A stretch of DNA of 64,000 bases from NCBI RefSeq assembly GCF_045865695.1, contig NZ_BAACAP010000247.1, positions 91,753 through 155,752 on the forward strand. Reading direction: 5' to 3'. This stretch comes from Scytonema sp045865695 (GTDB lineage Bacteria > Cyanobacteriota > Cyanobacteriia > Cyanobacteriales > Nostocaceae). The notes below the pieces were generated by a model. It was not told where the DNA came from. It saw only the letters and a program-made list of their open reading frames with translations, and did not search any database. Position numbers and translations under genes: made by a program. Below are positions 57,353 to 64,000 of this stretch, piece after piece; position 1 is the first letter of the stretch; every line of letters starts with the position of its first letter.

Positions 57353-59035
57353 TTATTGATCCAGTCCTTTTATCAGTGATAATTTTTCTACAGGTACGCC
57401 ATATAACTTTGGTTCAACTGGGTAATTGCGCCATTTTTTCTTACCTATGGGTGAATAAGGTGAAGATTTATGTTCCAGATAAGAAGCTCCAGTTAATGTA
57501 CCACCCATCAATCCAGCACCAATCAGAGCACCTGTACGATTGCGAGTAAGATTACCACCAATTAACGCACCAGTACCAACAGCGAGAACTGAGGGTATGC
57601 CTATTCTGAGTGCAGCACCAACACGGGACATACGTTTGGTTTTATCCTTACTTCCACGTTTTCTAGCGAAGGTTACTAAGGAATTGGAGGTAGAAAAATT
57701 TAATCTTACACGTTTGTTGTTAGTTACATTTGGATTTGCGATTGCTGTAAAAGACTCTGATTTACGAGATGTACCTTTAATCTTCTTTGTCGAACGGTTC
57801 ACATTGTTTAAAGAAGTAAAACCAGAACGAGATTTAATACGTTTTATTGGCTTCAATTTACTTTCAACTCTAGACTTTAATTGTTCTATTGTGTTGTCTG
57901 CTTTTACTTCCGTTGTTGTATTTGATACGGATTGAGAAACTGCCGATAAATTAGGTTTACGCGATTTATTTAAAGCATATAAACCAGCACCCAACAAAGC
58001 AGCACTACCAATACCTATAGCAGTGTTACGTAATAAATTATTGCTTCGTTTTTGTTTATCTTTACTACCCAATCGTCTGCCGAATTCTGCTATATCTGAT
58101 AGAAAAAAGGATTTACTACTACTCGGACGTAAATCACCCATAGAGAAATGTGTCAAATTATTATGTTTACTAAAGTCATCTAATAAACCACGCATTCTTT
58201 CTATTGATTCATCATCCGCGCCGATTTCAACTTTTGGTTTACGAGATTCGATACGTTTATTTAATTCTTTTTGATAAATATCGAGTATATTTTTATCTCT
58301 GTTGGCTAGTGTTCGTAACTTATCATAGTACTCTTTCTCCGGTGTGTAGTTGACTTTTAGATCTTCAACATCTACTTTTGGTAACTTAAAATAGTCGCGT
58401 AACTTGGTAATTTCTTGTCTCAAATAATCTTGCGTGTAGCGACCACCTTTATTCTTTCCTTTTATTGATTTACCTAACTCATCAATGTATGTCGTCAGTA
58501 AGTTGGCATTTGTAACATCTGTAAGTGTTTTCTGGAAACGTTCAGTTCTTGCTCCATATTTTGATATCTCGCGCTCCAGAGCATCGTCACTCATGTTGAG
58601 TGCTTCGTTGGTTTTACGATCGATGCTACGAGGACTGAGTTTATTTATTTTCTTTGGTAGTGCTATCTTGGTGATATTTATTTCCTCACCAACATTAACG
58701 ATCGCATTGTTAGTTGCTCCAACAGGTATATTTCGGGCTACAGATTCCGAATACGCTGGTGCTACTACATTGATGTTCGGCGGATTAACCGTAACTGAAG
58801 GAGCTTCAACTTTGATATGTTGTTTGTTTTTTAACAAATCTTTGATATCATCCAAATGCGATTTTGGTACAGTTCCTCGTTTACCTAACATATAAGCACC
58901 TGCTAACGCACCAACTCCAAGTGCGCCCACACCACCACCGATAAGTGCCGATCGCAAGTCTATTTTTCTATCGTGTCCTTTGACTATCTTTCCCTTTCGT
59001 ACATAGGATTTTATTTTTACGTCTTTTTGAGGCAT
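57353..59035 (-). CDS. multi-tag internal head protein, apparent fusion of three modules
   Basis: A 560-aa protein. Residues 1-60: DVKIKSYVRKGKIVKGHDRK plus a hydrophobic segment (ALIGGGVGALGVGALAGAYM). Residues 65-300: helical. Near residue 312: KSFFLSDIAEFGRRLGSKDK, an internal copy of the tag, followed by AIGIGSAALLGAGLYAL. Near residue 455: VTFARKRGSKDKTKR, a second reduced tag, followed by VLAVGTGALIGGNL. If the protease cuts at the A-E-F site it would release separate membrane-active parts. GGTAGAAAAA (57689-57698) lies just before the second reduced tag. The modules resemble the stand-alone small proteins at 49.1-50.3 kb, so fusion by recombination is plausible. Confidence 0.6.
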   Translation of the reverse strand: MPQKDVKIKSYVRKGKIVKGHDRKIDLRSALIGGGVGALGVGALAGAYMLGKRGTVPKSHLDDIKDLLKNKQHIKVEAPSVTVNPPNINVVAPAYSESVARNIPVGATNNAIVNVGEEINITKIALPKKINKLSPRSIDRKTNEALNMSDDALEREISKYGARTERFQKTLTDVTNANLLTTYIDELGKSIKGKNKGGRYTQDYLRQEITKLRDYFKLPKVDVEDLKVNYTPEKEYYDKLRTLANRDKNILDIYQKELNKRIESRKPKVEIGADDESIERMRGLLDDFSKHNNLTHFSMGDLRPSSSKSFFLSDIAEFGRRLGSKDKQKRSNNLLRNTAIGIGSAALLGAGLYALNKSRKPNLSAVSQSVSNTTTEVKADNTIEQLKSRVESKLKPIKRIKSRSGFTSLNNVNRSTKKIKGTSRKSESFTAIANPNVTNNKRVRLNFSTSNSLVTFARKRGSKDKTKRMSRVGAALRIGIPSVLAVGTGALIGGNLTRNRTGALIGAGLMGGTLTGASYLEHKSSPYSPIGKKKWRNYPVEPKLYGVPVEKLSLIKGLDQ

Positions 59036-59037
59036 AG

Positions 59038-59345
59038 TTATTTACGTTTGTTACGATTACGAATTTTGTTAGCGATCGCTTCTCCACCAGCTAACATTGC
59101 TCCACCAAGCACAGCAGAACTACCCATAAGAGCCATTACACCAAGTCGCGGATCTACATTTCTAGTGATATGACTCAATCCTTTGTTTAACTTACCACCA
59201 AATGGTTTTATTCTTATTTCCTTAATTTTTTCTACCTTGGCGAACTAACACCCAACCCCAACCAGTTGCGTTTTCTGCGTTTGCGTTTATCTTTATCACC
59301 TTTACCTCTAGAAAATTCTCCAATATTAGATAAAAAATAAATCAT
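59038..59345 (-). pseudogene. tagged head protein gene broken at a TAGAAAAA word
   Basis: ATG 59345 starts MIYFLSNIGEFSRGKGDKDK (tag variant) and continues basic to TAG 59232-59234. The -1 frame then carries on as VEKIKEIRIKPFGGKLNKGL and a Gly/Ala segment (LGVMALMGSSAVLGGAMLAG) to TAA 59038-59040. The two pieces together give a complete family member of about 100 aa. The stop is part of a GGTAGAAAAA word (59227-59236). A one-base indel near this word or in the G-rich tract before it explains the break. Confidence 0.6.
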
Positions 59346-59346
59346 A

Positions 59347-62300
59347 TTACTGAAGTTTATCAATAAGTAAATTAGTCATGCTATATATTTTATTTTTAAG
59401 TAATCGTATTTGCTTTCTATACGCTAACACTGTCATAGCCATTAACACTTCATCTTCATTCATGCGCTTGGTCAATAGTTGTTCTATGTCTACATCAATA
59501 ATACTTTTTGACACTTTATTCAAACGTACATTTAATATCGTTTCTAGTTTTGTAAGTTCTTCCGATATTTCTTTATATTTATCTATTGTAATATTCGATG
59601 AATTGTAAACATCATCAAACAGTTCTTCGACTCTTCGTGCTATACCTACGTTATCGTTTTTACGTATTTTAGAAAAGTTTTTGCTAACAATATCTTTAAT
59701 TTTTTTAAAGTAATCTTCTGCTATATCTGTGTTCTGAAGTACTTGTTCGCGTATTTGAATGAGTTCGTCATAATAACTGTTCGGTTGTAATAATTGAATG
59801 CGGTTTCGTAGGGTTGCATCCAACTCTGCTAACTCATTGTACAACTGTCGTCCCGTACTTGTTGACGCAAACACCCCTTTTACATCATCAATTTGTAGCG
59901 ATGTAGATATAGTTCGTTCTCCATCTCGAATAAGCTGTTGAATGTTACGAATTTGAGCGTACAACATACCGTTACTATCTTGTAAGCTGTTTATGGTTTT
60001 ATTTAAGTAGTCCAAATCTTTCTTATACGAACTCAATATTTGACGTTTTAATAAACTAGGTGTTGATTTAGTGTAATTAACATACTGTTCGACACGTTGT
60101 TGCAAATCGCGCAAACTCTGATTGACTGCATCATTATAGTTAGGACTTACGTTATTTGATGAATGTACTATTGATATGTTGTTACGAACCACTTGGTTAA
60201 CAACTGTTGAATATTTACTATTTTCATATGGTTGGTTGAGTGCGTTGTTAACTTGTTCTTCAATTGGCGATATGTCAACTATCTCCGGTATGAAGAGTAT
60301 TGGTAGTGGTGGTTGAATGAGAGGTGTAGCATCACCATCATCTGCATTGTTCGCAACTTTACCAGCAACGCGCATTACATTATCGCGATTTTCATCAAGT
60401 GTTTCAACAATACTTCGTACAATACGTGGAACTCGTGGCGTTGGTATGGGATTGGTAGAAAAAATGGGGCGATTTCTGGTACGCCAAAAAGCACCGTACA
60501 TGAGTACTGTACCGAGTATTCCAGCACCAGCCCATTTAGCTACGTTGTTGTCAAAAAAACTACCTATATTAATTGGTACTGTTATTTTTGGTATATCATT
60601 TTCATCTACAGGCGATAACCAACACCCACAATGAGCGTGGAGTGCTGGCATGAGTTGTGGATTGCGGCGCAATTGAGCGAGTTGATAAATACCAGCGCCC
60701 AACCCTTCATCTCGCTGCGATCGCTCCCAACAAACAGGACAGACAGTACCATGTGTTTGAAATCCAGGTGTTGGAAGTGCGCCACTTCTCCTAGCTATTT
60801 TTCTACTGTCTTTATTTCGAGGTTGGTGTAGTATTTCTAAGCGATGCACGCTTTTATATTTTCGTACACTAGTTGCGGATAAATTTCTTCTGAGATGTTC
60901 TCCACTCACATTCCACTTAACATACTGAATGTCGTTATTGATGTAGTAATCCAACCGACCGAGATTGTAAGCGTGTGCCATCTCAGTTTGAGCAATGCGG
61001 TGTGTAATGTTGGTTGTTTTAGTTCGCTGCCAATGACGTTTCGCTTGCTGTTGGTATTGTTGTAATTCGTTAACTGTAATAGTTTCTGGCGCTTCTTCTG
61101 CAATTAACAGTTGTATTGCTTTACGTTCATCTTCATTTAATGAGTATGTACGATCGCCCGACTTTTGATTTCGTATTGCGGCGAGTGTGTAAACGGCTCC
61201 TTTGTTACCTTTTTTTACGTCTTCTTCTAATCGTCTGATTTGTGCTGCTTTGGAATTTTCTCTGGTTTCGGATACCGCACTATTTAGTATGTCGTATGCT
61301 TGCTTATAATCATCGGATAGAGATTCACCAGTTATTTTTCGTATATCCTCCACCAGTTTACGATCGTTTACTAAACTGTTACCGTTGAAGTACTGTGGTA
61401 TGATGCCTGGATTTTCTTTCGTACCGACTAATTGTTCGTGGTATTTTTGAGCGAGTGGTTTTGCTAAATTGTTGAGTCGTTGTTCCAGGTAAATCTGACC
61501 GAATTCTGATTGTTCGAGATTGGTGCCACCCGCTTGCTGTTGTTCGTAACGACGTGATGTTACTTGCTGTGTTGCTCGTCCTTTACCGGATTTGATTTCG
61601 CGGGTCGGTATAATATTGCCTTTCCTTACAGGAGGTGTCGATCGCTGTTTTGATTCGCCAATTTCGCGCACTTTCTTTTCACGGGGTTGACGTGGAACTC
61701 GTGGTTGTGCATTTTCAATTCGTTCTAATTCGTCGAGTACTTTCTCTCGTTCAATGTTGAGATATTTTTCACGTTGTTTGATGTCGTTGATACTGGTTCC
61801 ATCTTCACGAATCCTGTTGAGATTGTAAGTACCGTTGGGTTTCTTGTATTTACTATTGAGTTCGTCCAACTCATCATTTATTGCTTCAATTTGCCTGTTA
61901 TTTGTGGGGGCGGTTCTTTGATATTGTGGTGTGCCGTTAGTAAGTACTGGTTGAGAGCGAACCCTTTTTCTACCAGTTTTTTCTACAGGATTTTGTTCTG
62001 TTTTAATAATAGGAGTTGTAACTTCCCTTTGTTTTCTAATACGTTGGGGTTTGTTAGATTCAACAGTTTGTAATTCTATAAGTTTTGTAAGTTTATCTTG
62101 TTTTTGTTGATTGAGTTCTCGCTCACTTTGTTGTATTGCTTGCAGTGCTTTATTGCGATCGTCATCGGTGAAGGTTCCCTTGCGACCGCTATCTTTTAGT
62201 ATTCGGTTAAGTTTATAGGAACCATCTTCTTTTTTATAATCAATGTTAATGCGTTCTATCTGAGAATTTATCTGGTCTATTTCATCACTGAGTTGTTTGA

Positions 62301-62637
62301 TTTCATCGTTCTTTTTCTTGGCAAATTCCGCCAATTGACTGTTGTTATGAAACTTCGCTCTTATATCATTTGCTGCATGATTAATTCCTAGGTTCCAACT
62401 GTTATTCCACAGCGACCACAGTGCGTTCTTGATGGGTAGAAGTAAGTTGATGTCGGATTTCCTTGTACCGAGGATGTAGCGGATTACATTTTGCTCTAGT
62501 TCCCGTTCAAATGAAGCTGTAACGAGGTCTTGTTCGCTGACGTATCGTTGGGTTGTTTTGTCTTGTTGTGGGGTTTGTGGGCGTTTGGAGAAGGTGCTGA
62601 GGAGATTGTTTTGATTTAATACAAATTGTGTCAACAT
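59347..62637 (-). CDS. minor head protein (Mu F/SPP1 gp7-like) with long extensions
   Basis: A 1096-aa protein. Residues about 540-690 carry the minor-head signature: ITHRIAQTEMAHAYNLGRLD, then YVKWNVSGE, then HGTVCPVCWERSQRDEG, and finally ALHAHCGCWLSPVDE. The paired Cys (CPVC and CGC) are where Mu F-type proteins have 'C-x-x-C...H-P-N-C-R-C'. A possible membrane helix follows (WAGAGILGTVLMYGAF). The N-terminal 500 residues are helical, charged and contain NSQLAEFAKK and EQSEFGQIYL (two A/S-E-F sites). The C-terminal 300 residues are helical. Normal family length is 250-600 aa, so the flanks are accessory domains, perhaps internal head parts. It is the first structural gene from the right boundary. 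Confidence 0.7.
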   Translation of the reverse strand: MLTQFVLNQNNLLSTFSKRPQTPQQDKTTQRYVSEQDLVTASFERELEQNVIRYILGTRKSDINLLLPIKNALWSLWNNSWNLGINHAANDIRAKFHNNSQLAEFAKKKNDEIKQLSDEIDQINSQIERINIDYKKEDGSYKLNRILKDSGRKGTFTDDDRNKALQAIQQSERELNQQKQDKLTKLIELQTVESNKPQRIRKQREVTTPIIKTEQNPVEKTGRKRVRSQPVLTNGTPQYQRTAPTNNRQIEAINDELDELNSKYKKPNGTYNLNRIREDGTSINDIKQREKYLNIEREKVLDELERIENAQPRVPRQPREKKVREIGESKQRSTPPVRKGNIIPTREIKSGKGRATQQVTSRRYEQQQAGGTNLEQSEFGQIYLEQRLNNLAKPLAQKYHEQLVGTKENPGIIPQYFNGNSLVNDRKLVEDIRKITGESLSDDYKQAYDILNSAVSETRENSKAAQIRRLEEDVKKGNKGAVYTLAAIRNQKSGDRTYSLNEDERKAIQLLIAEEAPETITVNELQQYQQQAKRHWQRTKTTNITHRIAQTEMAHAYNLGRLDYYINNDIQYVKWNVSGEHLRRNLSATSVRKYKSVHRLEILHQPRNKDSRKIARRSGALPTPGFQTHGTVCPVCWERSQRDEGLGAGIYQLAQLRRNPQLMPALHAHCGCWLSPVDENDIPKITVPINIGSFFDNNVAKWAGAGILGTVLMYGAFWRTRNRPIFSTNPIPTPRVPRIVRSIVETLDENRDNVMRVAGKVANNADDGDATPLIQPPLPILFIPEIVDISPIEEQVNNALNQPYENSKYSTVVNQVVRNNISIVHSSNNVSPNYNDAVNQSLRDLQQRVEQYVNYTKSTPSLLKRQILSSYKKDLDYLNKTINSLQDSNGMLYAQIRNIQQLIRDGERTISTSLQIDDVKGVFASTSTGRQLYNELAELDATLRNRIQLLQPNSYYDELIQIREQVLQNTDIAEDYFKKIKDIVSKNFSKIRKNDNVGIARRVEELFDDVYNSSNITIDKYKEISEELTKLETILNVRLNKVSKSIIDVDIEQLLTKRMNEDEVLMAMTVLAYRKQIRLLKNKIYSMTNLLIDKLQ

Positions 62638-62743
62638 GATTTTCAGATAATAATTTATGCGCCGATCTGTAAATCATACAACGTCTTTATACTTATTCTA
62701 TCTTGGTAGATTTTTAAACAATGACTGTACTTAAAAATGTAGA

Positions 62744-62765
62744 AGGAACTGTAGAAACAGTTCCT
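62744..62765. repeat. hairpin at the prophage edge
   Basis: AGGAACTG (62744-62751) and CAGTTCCT (62758-62765) form an 8-bp stem with a 6-nt loop TAGAAA. It lies in the 221-bp space between the first phage gene (62637) and the tRNA and could terminate transcription crossing the border. The rest of the gap shows no gene. Confidence 0.5.
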
Positions 62766-62804
62766 CCCTATGCTAGATGATTTAGACATCTGCTGTTTTA
62801 TTCG

Positions 62805-62843
62805 TAGAAAAATTTGTAGAAGACTTAATTTAAAATCTTCTAC
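62805..62843 (-). terminator. terminator downstream of tRNA-Ser
   Basis: On the - strand GTAGAAGA-loop-TCTTCTAC is followed by AAATTTTTCT, a stem with a T-rich tail right after the tRNA 3' end. The tail coincides with a TAGAAAAA word (62805-62812), the only copy outside the phage genes on this side. Confidence 0.65.
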
Positions 62844-62858
62844 GAATGGCTGAAATAA

Positions 62859-62945
62859 CGGAGAGAAGGAGATTTGAACTCCTGAACACCAAAAGATGTT
62901 AACAGATTAGCAATCTGCCGCTTTCGACCACTCAGCCACCTCTCC
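62859..62945 (-). tRNA. tRNA-Ser (anticodon GCU)
   Basis: The - strand reads GGAGAGG (acceptor), GGCTGAGTGGTCGAAAGC (D arm), CAGAT-TGCTAAT-CTG with anticodon GCT, a long variable arm (AACATCTTTTGGTGTT), and GGAGTTCAAATCTCC (T arm), closing with CTCTCC and discriminator G. The long variable arm is typical of serine tRNAs. CCA is not encoded. The 3' end points towards the phage genes, the usual place of phage attachment sites. Confidence 0.95.
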
Positions 62946-62995
62946 AGGGTCACGAATACTAATAGTACCAGAGTAAAGATTGAAGTGTCAATAGT

Positions 62996-63066
62996 TAATT
63001 GTCATTTGTCATTTGTTCTTTGTCCTTTGTTCAACTAATGACAAATGACAAATGACTAATGACAAA
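62996..63066. repeat. heptamer repeats (CAAATGA type) forming a large inverted repeat
   Basis: TTGTCATTTGTCATTTG on the left and CAAATGACAAATGAC on the right are arrays of the same heptamer in opposite orientation, separated by about 20 bases. Such short tandem repeats occur widely in filamentous cyanobacteria. They follow the crtB stop and could act as a transcription end. Confidence 0.75.
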
Positions 63067-63068
63067 TC

Positions 63069-64000
63069 TCATAACACTTGTGCTCGCAGCCATGCCACTG
63101 GTAAGGTACGTAACTTTTGTATTTTCGGCACGTAAGCACGCTGATTGAACACGTCATAATCGCTGCGTTCAATAACCTTGAGAATTCCACTGTAATGGAT
63201 GAGAGCTGCCCATACGGGTAACCGCGCATCAGCAGATAGATAGCTGATTCCTCTTTCTGCTTTTGCATAAAATTGGCGCGTTCTGGCTATTTGGAAGTAC
63301 ATCAACGATCGCCATCGCTCGTCAATAACACCTTGGATCAAATCTTGCTCGGTGTAATTGAACTTCGCTAAGTCTTCCAGGGGAATATAAATTCTCCCCC
63401 GACGTGCGTCTTCTCCGACATCGCGCAGGATATTGGTCATTTGACTGGCAATTCCTAGAGAAATTGCCTCTTCGGTAGGATTGTGGGGTGGCTTACTCTT
63501 GTACCAAGGGGCTGTTTGGTTAGATGTATCCACACCCATAACTGCTGTTGACATCAAGCCTACAGTACCAGCGACGCGATAACAGTAGAGGTACAACTCT
63601 TCAAAGGTTTGGTAGCGACTTCGGTATAGATCCATGCGCTGACCCTCAATCATGTCCAGATAGGGTTGAATGTCCATCGGACAAGAGTGAAGCGTATCCA
63701 CGAGAGCTACATCGAAGTTATCCTCTGGCTGTCCTGAGAAAACGGATTTCAATTGCTGCTCCCACCGATCCAAAGTTTCCGGTGTGGTAATAGCAGCAAC
63801 AGGACCGTCCACTAGTTCATCTGTACGACGACACCAAGCATAGATTGCCCAAATATGCTTGCGCTTTACCTTACTCATCAGCAAAGTAGCCAGGTAAAAA
63901 GTTTTGGCGTACTTTTCTGTGAGTTGGCGACAAAGTTCGTAGGACTCGTCTACCGAGACCAACGTTTTTAGGCGTGGGGGAGAATCAGGCAGTTGCAGCA
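63069..64000 (-). CDS. crtB: phytoene synthase, lacking one base of the start codon
   Basis: The enzyme condenses two geranylgeranyl diphosphates to phytoene, the first step of carotenoid synthesis. The frame is open through the last base, and the codons before the apparent TTG start (63962) read LQLPDSPPRLKT. The window ends with TG of what is almost certainly ATG (its A would be base 64001), so the full protein is 310 aa. Visible motifs: the first aspartate-rich region DELVDG (preceded by WCRRT) and the second, NILRDVGEDARRGR, both of which bind the diphosphate magnesium. This host housekeeping gene marks the chromosomal side of the prophage border. Confidence 0.95.
   Translation of the reverse strand, partial: LQLPDSPPRLKTLVSVDESYELCRQLTEKYAKTFYLATLLMSKVKRKHIWAIYAWCRRTDELVDGPVAAITTPETLDRWEQQLKSVFSGQPEDNFDVALVDTLHSCPMDIQPYLDMIEGQRMDLYRSRYQTFEELYLYCYRVAGTVGLMSTAVMGVDTSNQTAPWYKSKPPHNPTEEAISLGIASQMTNILRDVGEDARRGRIYIPLEDLAKFNYTEQDLIQGVIDERWRSLMYFQIARTRQFYAKAERGISYLSADARLPVWAALIHYSGILKVIERSDYDVFNQRAYVPKIQKLRTLPVAWLRAQVL

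Noticed and set aside
899..62812. TAGAAAAA as a late promoter or a ribosome-binding element
   Set aside because: A few copies lie just before start codons (10462, 4612), but most are inside genes, in both orientations and far from starts, and no consistent distance to genes is seen.
62996..63066. Short direct and inverted repeats that could be taken for a CRISPR array
   Set aside because: The units are heptamers without spacers of constant length, typical of cyanobacterial short tandem repeats. No CRISPR array was found anywhere in the window despite the Cas1 homologue.

Overview
The window looks like the right-hand part of a large tailed-phage genome integrated in, or derived from, a filamentous cyanobacterium. 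Three things point to a cyanobacterial host. The right edge carries a near-complete phytoene synthase gene (crtB) with cyanobacterial sequence. A tRNA-Ser(GCU) gene and heptamer repeats of the CAAATGA type lie beside it. The HIP1 palindrome GCGATCGC recurs throughout. From about 62.64 kb leftwards to base 1 every gene is phage-like. The 3' end of the tRNA faces the phage, so this is probably the right prophage boundary. The left boundary, the integrase and most or all of the terminase lie outside the window.

Layout. Bases 1-3000 hold short + strand genes of unknown function, two of them broken, ending in strong terminators and a patch of palindromes (3.05-3.22 kb). From 3.28 to 62.64 kb the structural genes run on the - strand. 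Read in transcription order (right to left) they are: a Mu F/SPP1 gp7-like minor head protein (62.6-59.3), a cluster of small basic Gly/Ala-rich proteins (59.3-49.1) with a prohead protease (51.6-50.3) inside it, an acidic scaffold-like protein, a decoration-like protein, the major capsid protein (47.2-46.0), a receptor-binding cassette of about 11 kb (45.6-34.6), a head-tail connector and tail completion proteins, tail tube, tail assembly chaperones joined by a -1 frameshift, a 2205-aa tape measure (30.7-24.1), then distal tail proteins (18.0-17.5, 15.9-13.0), tail fibre and lectin-like proteins (9.5-4.6) and finally the portal (4.6-3.3). Four + strand islands of small accessory genes interrupt this (9.6-13.0, 15.9-17.5, 18.2-24.0 and 51.7-52.8 kb). 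They include a DUF433-like protein, a candidate AcrVA2-like anti-CRISPR, tandem paralogues, a SAP/DUF551-type protein, an XRE repressor with a membrane-anchored serine hydrolase, and a stand-alone Cas1 homologue.

Three observations stand out. (1) An orphan Cas1 sits beside the tape measure gene and appears to have lost the catalytic glutamate. (2) Head-module proteins share an N-terminal tag M-[YIF]-F-L-S-D followed by [AV]-[EN]-F. It resembles the cleavable capsid-targeting sequences of T4 internal proteins, and the same A-[EN]-F site recurs in the protease, the scaffold and the minor head protein. One tagged protein carries an ADP-ribosyltransferase-like HGTS motif, as T4 Alt would. (3) The word GGTAGAAAAA (core TAGAAAAA) recurs on both strands far above expectation, inside and outside genes. 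The 10-base form is absent from the 34.2-48.3 kb stretch that holds the receptor-binding genes.

Several genes carry single in-frame stops or homopolymer frameshifts (1.06-1.51, 4.61-4.87, 20.05-20.30, 55.05-55.39, 59.04-59.35 kb). This suggests early decay of a resident prophage or residual sequencing error. The structural genes themselves are intact and include a textbook programmed frameshift, so the element could still be functional. Functional assignments for fibre, hub and connector proteins rest partly on gene order, and no database search was possible. All motif counts were made by hand.
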